The notes: generated from the letters alone by a model not told the origin. Shown: positions 14,714 to 22,799, numbered from the stretch's first letter. The stretch: 36,496 bases of DNA from an uncultured Planctomycetota bacterium (GCA_903892515.1 CAITIS010000035.1:1-36496); one strand, 5' to 3'. A program made the numbers and translations.

Positions 14714-14740
14714 TACCGGGAAGGAGCATTGCTCCCGGTA
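14714..14740 (+). promoter_or_regulatory. Hairpin over the ribosome site and start of the PP2C gene
   Basis: TACCG (14714-14718) and CGGTA (14736-14740) plus GGAGC (14723-14727) and GCTCC (14731-14735) pair around an ATT loop, with GGAA unpaired on one side. The AAGGAG ribosome site and the A of the start ATG are inside the structure. It would lower initiation unless opened. It may be a chance palindrome; TACAGT at 14709-14714 could be a -10 box, in which case the left arm would not be transcribed. Confidence 0.3.
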
Positions 14741-15918
14741 TGTCCGTAACGACACAGAGCCGCACGCTTCTCTGGTATTGCCCGCAGCCCGCGCGCTCTT
14801 CGGCGCTGCGCCGGCTGGAGCAGCACTGGGCCATCTCCTGGTGCGACCGCCCCGAGAGTTTCCTGTCCCGGCTGGACGACGCCTGCGTGGTGATGATCGT
14901 GCCGCCGTGCGACGACCGCTTTGACCCCGTGGCCGTGCAGAACCTGCTCAAGGCCGTGGATATGTCGCTGGCCGTGGCCGTGGTGATGCTGCCGCTGGCG
15001 TTCGGGGAGAATGGTTGGCTCAGCGAGCGACACGGCCAGTTCATCCCGCTGGACAGCCGCTGCTCGGATGAAACGCTGCTGGCGACGGTTGAATCGGCGG
15101 CGGCCTTGCAGAAGGTGATCGCGGATCTGCGCGGCGAAGTTGCCGGCGAACGCGGCCTGGGCAAGGGCATCGCGGCGAGCTTTCAGCAGCTCGATGAGGA
15201 GCTGCGCCTGGCCGCCCGGCTGCAACGCGACTTCCTGCCGCACAAGCTGCCGGTGGTGGGACCGGTGCACTTTGCCACGCTCTTTCGGCCGCTGGGGTGG
15301 GTCAGCGGCGACATCTACGATGTCACGCGTCTGGACGAAACGCACGTGGGCTTCTACGTGGCCGACGCCGTTGGCCACGGCATGCCCGCGGCCTTGCTGA
15401 CCATGTTCATCAAGAAGGCTTTGCAGACCAAGAAGATCGCCGGCCACAGTTACCAGATCGTGCCGCCCGACGAGGCGATGGGGCAACTCAACCTGGATAT
15501 CTGCCAGCATAACCTCTCGGGCTGCCAGTTCTGCACGAGCTGCTACGCCATCCTGGACACGCAGACACTTGAACTGTGCTATGCCCGTGGCGGCCATCCC
15601 AGCCCGATCCTGCTGCGCGGCGACGGCTCGGTCGAACGCCTGGAAACGCCCGGGCCGCTGCTGGGCGTATTCCCTGATGAGCAGTTCCCATCCAAGCGGT
15701 GCCAGCTCCGGCCAGGCGACCGGCTGGTGATGTTCTCCGACGGCGTGGAAGACACGCTGGTTTCGCCGCAGTCGGACCTGCTGCGCGAGCTGCGCGGGCT
15801 GCGCGAGCTATCAGCGGACGAACTGGTGCTTCAGTTGACGCTGCTGCTGGAGGATGCCAAGACCGTCAGCCGATGCGAGGACGACATCACCGTTGTCGTC
15901 ATGGACATCGATTCGTAG
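14740..15918 (+). CDS. PP2C-type serine phosphatase (SpoIIE/RsbU family) with a receiver-like N-terminus
   Basis: 392 residues. The N-terminal 125 residues resemble a response-regulator fold by strand/helix pattern (TLLWYCPQP, then VVMIVPPCDDRF, then VVMLPLAF) but show no clear conserved phospho-acceptor set, so it may be a degenerate receiver. A linker helix (about 150-172, LRLAARLQRDFLPHKLP) is typical for RsbU/SpoIIE proteins. The phosphatase domain (about 175-390) keeps the metal ligands: Asp191 in SGDIYD, Asp209 in DAVGHG, and a late FSDGVED. Such enzymes usually dephosphorylate anti-sigma-factor antagonists in partner-switching pathways; no partner gene is adjacent here. It lies downstream of type C hairpins and has a possibly occluded ribosome site. 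Confidence 0.88.
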   Translation: MSVTTQSRTLLWYCPQPARSSALRRLEQHWAISWCDRPESFLSRLDDACVVMIVPPCDDRFDPVAVQNLLKAVDMSLAVAVVMLPLAFGENGWLSERHGQFIPLDSRCSDETLLATVESAAALQKVIADLRGEVAGERGLGKGIAASFQQLDEELRLAARLQRDFLPHKLPVVGPVHFATLFRPLGWVSGDIYDVTRLDETHVGFYVADAVGHGMPAALLTMFIKKALQTKKIAGHSYQIVPPDEAMGQLNLDICQHNLSGCQFCTSCYAILDTQTLELCYARGGHPSPILLRGDGSVERLETPGPLLGVFPDEQFPSKRCQLRPGDRLVMFSDGVEDTLVSPQSDLLRELRGLRELSADELVLQLTLLLEDAKTVSRCEDDITVVVMDIDS

Positions 15919-16011
15919 CTGGTAGATTCCGCCAAATCAGCAAACTCTTGCTTCTTCGATCCATCGGCCTTACCTTGCCGTACTTCGAGTATCGCCTGTT
16001 GGGCGGAATCC

Positions 16012-16551
16012 ATGAAGACGAAGTGGCAGCCGAATTATGGTTGGGCGTTTGCGGCCGGTGTGCTGGCCTGGGTGATCCCCGGCGCTGGGCACGTGCTGCT
16101 GCGCCGCAGCGTTCGCGGCGTCATCATCTTCCTGTGCGTCAGCGGCCTGTTCTGGGGCGGCATGGCCATTGGCGGCGTGTTCACCGTCGATCCGGTTCGC
16201 GAGGAGTGGTGGTTCAAAGGCCAGTTATGCACCGGGCTCTCGGGGATCATCGGCTGGCAGCGACAGGAGCAGGTCCGCCAGGGCATTACGGCCAGCTTGA
16301 ACATTCCGGCCCTGCCGCCGCGTTCAGGCCCAAGTCGCGACAGTTGGTGGGCCGCCTACACCAAGGAGCTTGTCGCCCGGAAGCTGGCGCTTTCCTATCC
16401 CGCCGACGGCGTGGCCAGGGCCTATACCGGCATCGCCGGCATGGTCAACGTGATGTGCATCTTTGACGCCTTCATGCTGGGGCTGCTGGGCAAGAAGGGC
16501 GAAGGCCCGGTCCTGGCGACGGACGAGGAAGCGAAAGAGGCCGTCGAATGA
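16012..16551 (+). CDS. DUF6677-like small membrane protein
   Basis: 179 residues. The N-terminus KTKWQPNYGWAFAAGVLAWVIPGAGHVLLRR is followed by a second membrane segment (about 43-60). The AWVIPGAGHxxxRR arrangement resembles planctomycete proteins annotated as DUF6677, which in turn recall short TM2-type membrane proteins; this is family memory. A hydrophilic middle contains paired Trp residues (EEWWFKGQLC), and a third hydrophobic stretch is near 140-165. Function unknown. No good ribosome site is visible before ATG 16012. The stop overlaps the next start (ATGA at 16548-16551), so the two small proteins probably work together in the membrane. Confidence 0.75.
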   Translation: MKTKWQPNYGWAFAAGVLAWVIPGAGHVLLRRSVRGVIIFLCVSGLFWGGMAIGGVFTVDPVREEWWFKGQLCTGLSGIIGWQRQEQVRQGITASLNIPALPPRSGPSRDSWWAAYTKELVARKLALSYPADGVARAYTGIAGMVNVMCIFDAFMLGLLGKKGEGPVLATDEEAKEAVE

Positions 16552-16757
16552 TCTTTGAATATCCCATGGAAATGAGCCCGAGCACTGCCTTGTCGCTGGT
16601 GCTGCCGCTGTGTGCGGCCGTGGCCGTGGTGTATAAGGCTGTGCGGGTGAAAACCCTGCGGCAGCTGCCGTTGCAGATTCTCTGGCTGTGGCTGTACATC
16701 TTCGCCGGGCTGGTCGTCCTGAGCGTGGTCTTCTATCTGTTGCAGGTCTGGACGTAG
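16548..16757 (+). CDS. Small two-helix membrane protein
   Basis: 69 residues with two predicted membrane helices (about 13-31 and 43-67) separated by a short basic loop VRVKTLRQLP. Its start overlaps the previous stop by 4 nt, which is the main support for it being a real gene. No family recognised; likely a partner of the DUF6677-like protein. Confidence 0.7.
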   Translation: MIFEYPMEMSPSTALSLVLPLCAAVAVVYKAVRVKTLRQLPLQILWLWLYIFAGLVVLSVVFYLLQVWT

Positions 16758-16846
16758 CACGATCCGGGCCGCCCGCCTGCCCAAGGCCATCCGCAGATTC
16801 CACAGCTGTTGCCTCCGCAGATTCCACAGATTTCGCAGATGTTGCC

Positions 16847-16911
16847 GGGTGCCACACCTGCGGCTTGTGCAGGTGTGCGAAAGCCCCGCAAACGTCGCCG
16901 CCATGGCACCC
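16847..16911. repeat. Type B GGGTGCC/GGCACCC element in a spacer
   Basis: The 65-nt unit starts GGGTGCCACACCTGC and ends GGCACCC, with a perfect 9-bp stem CACACCTGC/GCAGGTGTG. It is the spacer counterpart of the copy inside the ATPase gene at 7871-7943. The rest of the 620-base spacer up to 17379 holds the nested repeat at 17069-17260 and the promoter at 17321, but no gene. Confidence 0.85.
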
Positions 16912-17068
16912 GCCCAGCGGCCCTCAGCCAACGGCACCCCAGTCCGCATCTTCCGTACCTCCCGAATGGTCGAGAACTATCACTTCTTCTGTGTGAGCGA
17001 CCTTTGTTTCTGGCGAGGCAAGCTTTGCCGCAGACCTGGGGCAGGTTCTGGCCCAGGCCCGGGTACGG

Positions 17069-17260
17069 TCGTGTAACAGGCCCCCGCTTCAGCGGGGGTA
17101 AAGTGGGACCATACTGTGTTTGCAGCCCGTTTCAACGGGCTTACCCGGACCGGCTTTGGCCACTGTGCCTCAAAGGCACGACTTCAAGCCCGTTAAAACG
17201 GGCTAAGGATAATAGATGTGCTCCGTGACACCCCCGCTGAAGCGGGGGCCTGTTACACGA
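17069..17260. repeat. 192-nt nested inverted-repeat element
   Basis: The ends 17069-17098 and 17231-17260 are perfect 30-nt inverted repeats. Each end is itself palindromic (CCCCCGCT and AGCGGGGG around TC or GA). Inside are AGCCCGTTTCAACGGGCT near 17126-17143, GTGCCTCAAAGGCAC near 17165-17179 and AGCCCGTTAAAACGGGCT near 17188-17205. The layout is like clustered REP/BIME units or a small non-autonomous inverted-repeat element; no transposase is encoded. Confidence 0.85.
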
Positions 17261-17320
17261 CAAAACGGCCCTGCCAGAGAAGAAGGTCGCTCACTCTTCT
17301 GTGCTCTTGCGTCACCACCA

Positions 17321-17374
17321 TTGCTCTGGGCCGGAATCCTGTTTAAGATGCGTTCGACGTTCATTTCTTAGGAG
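17321..17374 (+). promoter_or_regulatory. Promoter and ribosome site of the DUF4091/GH123-like gene
   Basis: TTGCTC (17321-17326), a 17-nt spacer and TAAGAT (17344-17349). AGGAG at 17370-17374 precedes ATG 17380. The expected leader is about 25 nt. Confidence 0.6.
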
Positions 17375-17379
17375 AAAAG

Positions 17380-20112
17380 ATGATGAGTAGCAGACGCATG
17401 GTCGTAGTGGTGGGGATGGTGCTGTGTGCAGCAAGTTTGGCTTTGCTGGCGGACTCGGCCAGTCCGGCGGCAGGGGGCTCGGCCGTCAAGGTCATCGCTT
17501 CTTTTGAAGGTTCCAATCCATTTGCCGGCGACGGCGCCAGCGTGGTGGCCGATCACGCCACCGACGGCGCCAAGGCCCTGAAAATCGCCAGCGGCTTCGC
17601 CTCCATGGAGGGCAAGCAGGACTGGACCGGCTTTGACTACCTCAAGGCCGATGTGTTCGTCGAGGGCGCCGAGGGCGTCAAGGTCGTAGTCGAAATTCGC
17701 GACAAGGACAGCAAGGACTATTACACCCGGGTCAACTACACGACCATGGTTCCCGCCGGCAAGAGCACGCTGGTCATCCCAATCAAGCAGCTGTATGTGG
17801 GCGAGAAGTCGCGCCCTGGCCGGATGCTCGAAGTGGGCTCGGTCACGCGGCTGGTCTTCGGCCTGGACGGCAAAGGCGGCCCGCTCTTCCTGGACAACAT
17901 CCGTCTGGAACGCGACGAGGAAGCCGCCAAGGCTGTGTTCGACGGCCTGAAGGCCTTTGACTTCCAGCCCAAGCAGTCCGACCCCGTGCTGGAAGGCTTC
18001 ACCGCCGTTATTCCCACCACCGTCTACTCCAAGGAAAAGGGCTTTGGCCTGAAGGACGCCCAACTCGGCAAGGGCGACAACGTCCTCCAGCCCGAGCCGC
18101 TGTACCAGGATTACATCTGCATCACCAAGGGCGGCTTTGCCGTGGACGTGCCCAACGGCAAGTACCACGTGTGGCTGAACGTCAACCGTCCGGCTGCATT
18201 CTGGGGCGAGACTCAGCGCTTCACCAAACGGACGATCCTGGCCCAGGGCAAGCCCGTCGTCAACGAGACCATGACCGACGAAATGGCCAAGAAGAGGTTC
18301 TTCCGCTTCTGGAACATCGACGACCTGCCGACCGACAACACCTTCGACAAGTACCAGAAGGGCTATGAGGAGAAGGAGTTTGACGTCGAGGTCGCCAACG
18401 GGCAGATCCTCATCGAATTCCAGGGCGACAATGACGCCTGCGACGTATCGGCCATGGTGATCTATCCTGCCGCCAAGGCCGAGCAGGGCAAGAAGTTCAT
18501 GAAGTACGTGGAGGATCGCCGCCGCTTCAACTTCGACAACTACTTCAAGCGTGACCTGCACAAGCCCACGGGCGATGCGCTGGCGGCGACGGAAGCCGAC
18601 AAGAAGCAGGGCTTTGTCGCCTTCGGGCGCGACACCATGAAGGACCTGTACTACAACGACACCCCGGCCAAGGCCGAGATTGGCAAGCCCGTCACGTGCG
18701 ACGTGTTCGCCGGCGAGTCGGCGCCGCTGGCCGTGGCGGTGCTGCCGCTGCAAGACTTGGGCGCCGTGACCGTGACGGCCAGTGAACTCAAGAGCGATGC
18801 CGGCACGATCCCCGCCTCCGACATCAACGTGGGCTACGTGTCCTACCGCATCAATCGCGTCACGATGGAAGGCACGGTCTACACCATTGTCCCGCGGCTG
18901 ATTATGCCCTCGGCCACGGTGGACATGCCCAAGGACATTACCCGCGAGTTCTGGCTGACGCTCAACACGCCCGCCGACGTCAAGAGCGGCCTGTACAAGG
19001 GCCAGGTGACGATCAAGGCCGCCAAGGGCGGTTCGGCCACGGTGCCGGTGGAAGTGAAGGTTCGCGCCGGCACGCTGGATGAAGTGGACATCCCCGCCGG
19101 GCCGTGGGGCATGGACGTGACCTACGTCAGCGAAGAAAAGTGCATGCAGAAGATCCGCGAACTGGGCTTCACCGACTTTACCGTCGGGGCCTGCGTTCCG
19201 TACAAGGGCTTCAAGGACGGCAAGCCGCAACTGGACTTCACCCGCGCCGACAAGATCATGGCCCAGGCCAAGGCGCTGAAGTTCAAGGGCGTGATCTTCT
19301 ACGGCTCGATGATTCGCGGTTTCAACGCCTACTTCCAGGACACCAAGGCCATGCAGGCGGCCGGGTTCAGCGACTACAGCGAATTCATCAAGGCCGTTTT
19401 CACCGCCGTGCAGAATCATGCCACCGAGCAGGGCTGGATCACCTACTACGTGAACCTGGGCGATGAGCCGATCGGCGAGGATGTCGTGCGAGCGGCCGAG
19501 AACGCCGAGGCCTACCGCAAGGCCTTCCCCAAGGGCCCGCCATTCTTCACCTTCGCCACCAGTTTCACGGGCGATGACAAGGCCAGCCCGCACTATCGTT
19601 TGAGCAAGGCCCTGCACGCCCCGGCCTTGAATGGCCACGACGAGCCGGCCGTGAATGCGCTGAAAGAAGCCGGTTCGGCCTGGGCGTTCTATAACGGCGG
19701 CAATCGCTGGACGTTCGGCGATTACATGTACAAAGCTGCGAAGCAATACGGCATGGTCTTCCGGCTGTCGTGGCACTGGTACGCCGGCAGCGGCGATCCG
19801 TACTACGCGCTGGATGGCCGCGAGGATGACTACGCCTGGTGCATGCCCTCGCCCGACGGCAACCTGTTTCCGACGATGCTGGTGGAGCCGCTTCGGGCGG
19901 GCCTGGGCGATTATCGCCGGCTGCTGACGCTGGCGCGGTTGGCCAAGGAAAAGGCCGGCACCCCGGCGGCCGACGCAGCCACCAAGCTGATCGACGCCCG
20001 CATGGCCAGCTTCAAGCTCGGCCAGCGCGAGCACGACGCCCTGTTCGGCCCGACCGACTGGAACGACGCCCGCGCCAAGGTCAACGACGCCATCGAGGCG
20101 CTGCGGAAGTAG
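17380..20112 (+). CDS. Secreted DUF4091/GH123-like glycoside hydrolase family protein
   Basis: 910 residues with an N-terminal signal peptide (about 1-27). Residues about 35-185 look like a jelly-roll carbohydrate-binding domain (FEGSNPFAGDGASVV, then FDYLKADVFVEG and FLDNIRLERD). The middle (about 190-560) has two further beta-rich modules. Residues about 570-850 resemble the TIM-barrel of GH123/DUF4091 proteins: the acidic pair Asp695-Glu696 in YVNLGDEPIGED corresponds by position to the GH123 Asp-Glu dyad, and AWCMPSPDGNLFPTMLVEPL then RAGLGDYRRLL matches the DUF4091 tail. GH123 enzymes cleave beta-N-acetylgalactosaminides by substrate assistance; whether this protein does so is inference. 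It has its own promoter and a strong terminator. The 1,050-residue minus-strand frame over it is a mirror artefact. Confidence 0.75.
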   Translation: MMSSRRMVVVVGMVLCAASLALLADSASPAAGGSAVKVIASFEGSNPFAGDGASVVADHATDGAKALKIASGFASMEGKQDWTGFDYLKADVFVEGAEGVKVVVEIRDKDSKDYYTRVNYTTMVPAGKSTLVIPIKQLYVGEKSRPGRMLEVGSVTRLVFGLDGKGGPLFLDNIRLERDEEAAKAVFDGLKAFDFQPKQSDPVLEGFTAVIPTTVYSKEKGFGLKDAQLGKGDNVLQPEPLYQDYICITKGGFAVDVPNGKYHVWLNVNRPAAFWGETQRFTKRTILAQGKPVVNETMTDEMAKKRFFRFWNIDDLPTDNTFDKYQKGYEEKEFDVEVANGQILIEFQGDNDACDVSAMVIYPAAKAEQGKKFMKYVEDRRRFNFDNYFKRDLHKPTGDALAATEADKKQGFVAFGRDTMKDLYYNDTPAKAEIGKPVTCDVFAGESAPLAVAVLPLQDLGAVTVTASELKSDAGTIPASDINVGYVSYRINRVTMEGTVYTIVPRLIMPSATVDMPKDITREFWLTLNTPADVKSGLYKGQVTIKAAKGGSATVPVEVKVRAGTLDEVDIPAGPWGMDVTYVSEEKCMQKIRELGFTDFTVGACVPYKGFKDGKPQLDFTRADKIMAQAKALKFKGVIFYGSMIRGFNAYFQDTKAMQAAGFSDYSEFIKAVFTAVQNHATEQGWITYYVNLGDEPIGEDVVRAAENAEAYRKAFPKGPPFFTFATSFTGDDKASPHYRLSKALHAPALNGHDEPAVNALKEAGSAWAFYNGGNRWTFGDYMYKAAKQYGMVFRLSWHWYAGSGDPYYALDGREDDYAWCMPSPDGNLFPTMLVEPLRAGLGDYRRLLTLARLAKEKAGTPAADAATKLIDARMASFKLGQREHDALFGPTDWNDARAKVNDAIEALRK

Positions 20113-20135
20113 CGAAGGCAGCTTTGCGCTCGTTC

Positions 20136-20160
20136 CGTGGCACAGCCGCCCTTGGCTGTG
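20136..20160. repeat. Type A palindrome in a spacer
   Basis: A CACAGCCG/TGGCTGTG stem with one changed base, 24 nt after the stop codon. Same unit as 11104-11162, 21834-21859 and the ATPase copy at 7839-7863. Confidence 0.8.
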
Positions 20161-20193
20161 TGATTGAGGATGAGCGGCGAGCAGAGTCTGAAT

Positions 20194-20233
20194 ACACGGC
20201 CATGGCTTCGTGCCATGGCCGTGTTTGTTTCGT
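20194..20233 (+). terminator. Strong hairpin terminator
   Basis: A perfect 13-bp stem pairs ACACGGCCATGGC (20194-20206) with 20212-20224 around TTCGT, followed by TTGTTTCGTC. It ends the DUF4091/GH123-like transcript. Confidence 0.75.
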
Positions 20234-20629
20234 CGGACCTGCCGCCCCTTCGGGGCTCCGGGTTTCGGGCTCGCTCCCCGGGGGCTCGCGCCCAAAGTCT
20301 TCGCCGATAGGGTGGCGGGTTTCCTAACCCGCCACCTCTCATCAGCGGGAACGTGGTTGCTCGCTCCGCTCGCAGCCCACGGCACCCGGATTCCGGCCGT
20401 GCGTGCTGGCTCCCCGATTCCCGCCTCCCGCCTCCCGCTTCCCGCTTCCCGATTCCCAAATCCCGCCTCCCGCGTCCCGAATTCCTGCTTCCCGATTCCC
20501 TTTCCCCGCTTTGCGTTCATGCCGCTGGCCGCTAGGATGGTGTGCCGGTTTGCTTTCGGCTGTGCGGCGTGCCATGTGGTGCGCGATTACCGGCGTGTGG
20601 CCGGCTGCGCACCTTACACGGAGATACCC
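20234..20629. repeat. Palindrome cluster and C-rich heptamer tract
   Basis: No gene. GCCCC-TTC-GGGGC lies near 20244, a perfect 11-bp hairpin GGTGGCGGGTT/AACCCGCCACC at 20311-20336 with loop TCCT, and a fragment of the type G repeat at about 20347-20395. From about 20411 to 20507 runs a C-rich tract of CTTCCCG, CCTCCCG and ATTCCCG heptamers. On the minus strand it reads as many GGG runs 4 nt apart, compatible with G-quadruplexes. Confidence 0.8.
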
Positions 20630-21700
20630 ATGCGCGTTGCGTTAGTTGGTCCTTCATATTCGGGAAAAAGCACGTTATTCGCGGCCGTTGCCCAGTCGGG
20701 CGGCTCGCAGGTCCACCTTGACCGCGCCGATCAGGAGCACTTGGCCGTCGTGAAGGTGCCCGATGAGCGGCTGCTGTGGCTCGAGCAGGTGTACAAGGCC
20801 AAGAAGCGAACGCACGCCGAGCTGGAGTTTCTGGACGTGCCGGGCCTGGACCTGTCCAGCGATGCCACGCGGGCGCGGGCACGAACCCACTGGCCGCTGG
20901 TCCGCACCAGCGACATGATCGCCCTGGTGCTGCGGAACTTCCACAACGACTCCGTGCCGGCGTATCGCGACCGCGTGGACGTGCAGGCCGATCTGGATGA
21001 GCTTAAGTCCGAGATGCTGTTCTCGGACTTGGAGCAGGTCATGGCCCGCATCGAAAAGCTCCAGGCCGCGCTGAAGAAGCCGACCTCCGACCGCGACGAG
21101 CAGGTGCGCGAAATGGAGTTGATGGTGCGTCTCCAGAACGCCCTGGAAGAGGAAAAACCGCTCACCGACGCGGTGAAGACGCCTTCGGAAGAAAAGCTCG
21201 TCCGGGCGTTTGCGTTCCTGACGCTCAAGCCGCTGATCGTGGTGGTCAATTGCGACGAGGGCAAGATGCCCGAGAATCCACCGGAGAAGCTGGCGGGGTA
21301 TAACGCGATTTACCTCTCGGCCAGGATCGAAGAAGAGATCGCCGCGCTGGACGTGGCCGAACGCGGCGAGTTCATGGAGGCGATGGGCATCAAGGAGCCC
21401 GTGAGCGACCGGCTGATCCGGCTGTGCTACAAGACGCTCAACCTGGTCAGCTACCTGACGGCCGGCGAGAAGGAAGTTCGCGCCTGGACCATTCCGGGCG
21501 GCAGCGACGCGGTGGCTGCGGCCGGCGAGATTCACACGGACATTCAGCGCGGGTTCATCCGGGCCGAGATCGTGGCGTATGACGACCTCAAGGCCGCCGG
21601 CAGCGAAAAGGCCGCCAAGGCCGCCGGCCGGTATCGGCTTGAGGGCAAGACGTACATCATGAAAGACGGCGACGTGGTGATCTTCCGCTTCAACGTGTAG
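20630..21700 (+). CDS. ychF: YchF/OLA1-family NTPase
   Basis: Cytoplasmic Obg-like P-loop protein; YchF proteins prefer ATP and associate with ribosomes and redox/stress control. 356 residues from ATG 20630, chosen because GGAG at 20620-20623 is 6 nt upstream and the P-loop strand follows at once; the open frame back to 20210 crosses the repeat tract. G1 is GPSYSGKST (7-15), G3 is DVPG, and G4 is NCDE, the NxxE form that marks YchF rather than the GTPase NKxD. The C-terminal TGS-like domain is classical: SYLTAGEKEVRAWTIPGG, then HTDIQRGFIRAEI and DGDVVIFRFNV. The P-loop region is diverged from the usual PNVGKST, and the first helix lacks the common N-A-L-T. It could be a lineage-specific paralogue. 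Confidence 0.9.
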   Translation: MRVALVGPSYSGKSTLFAAVAQSGGSQVHLDRADQEHLAVVKVPDERLLWLEQVYKAKKRTHAELEFLDVPGLDLSSDATRARARTHWPLVRTSDMIALVLRNFHNDSVPAYRDRVDVQADLDELKSEMLFSDLEQVMARIEKLQAALKKPTSDRDEQVREMELMVRLQNALEEEKPLTDAVKTPSEEKLVRAFAFLTLKPLIVVVNCDEGKMPENPPEKLAGYNAIYLSARIEEEIAALDVAERGEFMEAMGIKEPVSDRLIRLCYKTLNLVSYLTAGEKEVRAWTIPGGSDAVAAAGEIHTDIQRGFIRAEIVAYDDLKAAGSEKAAKAAGRYRLEGKTYIMKDGDVVIFRFNV

Positions 21701-21713
21701 CGGAAACGACGTT

Positions 21714-21800
21714 GCCACGGAGGCCACGGAGAACACGGAGAAAGACAACTGCCTTCTCCACAAAGGCCACAAAGGTGAGGACGGCACAAAGGACACGAAG
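21714..21800. repeat. Dispersed 'CACGGAG'/'CACAAAGG' repeats
   Basis: 21718-21745 is built of CCACGGAG, CCACGGAGAA and CACGGAGAA steps, and 21757-21800 of CCACAAAGG, CACAAAGG and CACGAAG steps. Reverse-strand relatives (CTTCGTG, CCTCCGTGGTT) are at 21933-21961 and 28872-28908. They surround the NRDE gene start and the UbiD-PrmC spacer. Confidence 0.6.
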
Positions 21801-21832
21801 AGCGTTTAGAACCGGTTTCATAGCGGCTTGAC

Positions 21833-21920
21833 CCGTGGCACAGCCGCCCTCGGCTGTGGGTTTTGCGGCCCGATCGGCGCCTTCTCGCGCGGCTCACGCC
21901 CGAGGGCGGGCGTGCCACGG
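21833..21920. repeat. Type A-bearing 88-nt element in a spacer
   Basis: It begins CCGTGGCAC and ends GTGCCACGG. Inside are the type A palindrome (21834-21859) and a second hairpin near 21896-21914 around ACGCCC-GAGGGC-GGGCGT. It lies directly before the NRDE gene. Confidence 0.7.
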
Positions 21921-21989
21921 TTATCTTCTAACTTCGTGATCTTCGTGCCCTTCGTGGTTCAGTCGTTGTTGTGGCAAAAGGGCTTGGCC

Positions 21990-22799
21990 GTGTGCTTACT
22001 GATTTGCCTTCGACAGTCTGACGGTTCGTTGCTGCTGGCGGCCAATCGCGATGAGCGATACGACCGGCCCAGTTCATCGCCGTTGCTCTGGGGGGGAAAG
22101 CCCCGGCTGTGGGCGGGGCGCGACGACCAGGCCGGGGGCACGTGGCTGGCGGTGAACGAGCACGGCGTCGTGGCGGCAGTCACGAATCGCCCCATCGACG
22201 TGGCACCGCCCAAGCCGACGGCCGGATGCACGGGCCAGACGCCCGCGACACGGGCACAGCCGCCCTCGACTGGCCTGCCCGGCGATCAGCTAAACCGTCC
22301 CAGCCGCGGCGGCCTGCCGCTGCTGGCATGCCGGCAGGCGACCGCCAAGGCCGCGGCCATGAAGACGCAGGAGCATCTGCGCGGAGTGGCATACAACGGT
22401 TTCAACTTGCTCATCGCCGACCGCGCCGCAGCCTACATCGTTCAGAACACGGGCCAGCCGGTTCTCGATTCCGTTTCCGTCGGCATGCACGTGATGGCCA
22501 ATCGTGGCTGGGACGACCTCGCAGACGAACGCGTTGCGCTGGCGTTTGGGCTGATCGAGAAGGCCGGCAAGGGACTTCACAGCGGCGATACGGCGCAGGC
22601 CTTGGAGGCGATGCAATCCATCTGCCGGTTCCACGGCCAGCGTGGTGAGCCTTCCCTGTGCATTCATTCAAGTCTCGGCGGCACGGTGAGTTCGACGCTG
22701 CTGGCCGTGTCGGGCGAGGGCAAGCTGTTGAGCTACCTCTTCTGCCCGGCCGCACCGTGCCGCGGGCAGTACGAGGAATTGGCCGGCGTGCTCTTCTGA
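21990..22799 (+). CDS. NRDE (TANGO2-like) family protein with an in-frame repeat insert
   Basis: 269 residues. The start is set at GTG 21990, because family members begin Met-Cys and reach the NRDE motif about 20 residues later; here it reads MCLLICLRQSDGSLLLAANRDE. The upstream part of the open frame is repeat DNA. A weak ribosome site is consistent with the poor context. The family has an Ntn-hydrolase-like arrangement with Cys2 as the candidate nucleophile; the bacterial role is not established, and the eukaryotic relative TANGO2 is linked to lipid/haem handling. After VVAAVTNRP there is an extra stretch of about 25-30 residues (CTGQTPATRAQPPSTG) before PSRGGLPLLAC, encoded by fragments of type C and type A palindromes (22231-22275). 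Confidence 0.85.
   Translation: MCLLICLRQSDGSLLLAANRDERYDRPSSSPLLWGGKPRLWAGRDDQAGGTWLAVNEHGVVAAVTNRPIDVAPPKPTAGCTGQTPATRAQPPSTGLPGDQLNRPSRGGLPLLACRQATAKAAAMKTQEHLRGVAYNGFNLLIADRAAAYIVQNTGQPVLDSVSVGMHVMANRGWDDLADERVALAFGLIEKAGKGLHSGDTAQALEAMQSICRFHGQRGEPSLCIHSSLGGTVSSTLLAVSGEGKLLSYLFCPAAPCRGQYEELAGVLF
22231..22275. repeat. Type C and type A repeat fragments inside the NRDE gene
   Basis: 22231-22254 matches the right part of type C (AGACGCCCGCGACACG). 22253-22275 matches the left part of type A (GGCACAGCCGCCCTCG). They are fused and read in frame. Confidence 0.8.

Noticed and set aside
17368..20520. A 1,050-residue open frame on the minus strand
   Set aside because: It lies exactly opposite the DUF4091/GH123-like gene, is rich in His/Gly/Arg/Val as expected from reversed GC-rich codons, and shows no motif. 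The plus-strand gene has a promoter, ribosome site, signal peptide and terminator.
20210..20629. N-terminal extension of the YchF-family protein
   Set aside because: It runs through hairpins and the C-rich tract. The P-loop strand begins right after ATG 20630, which has a good ribosome site.
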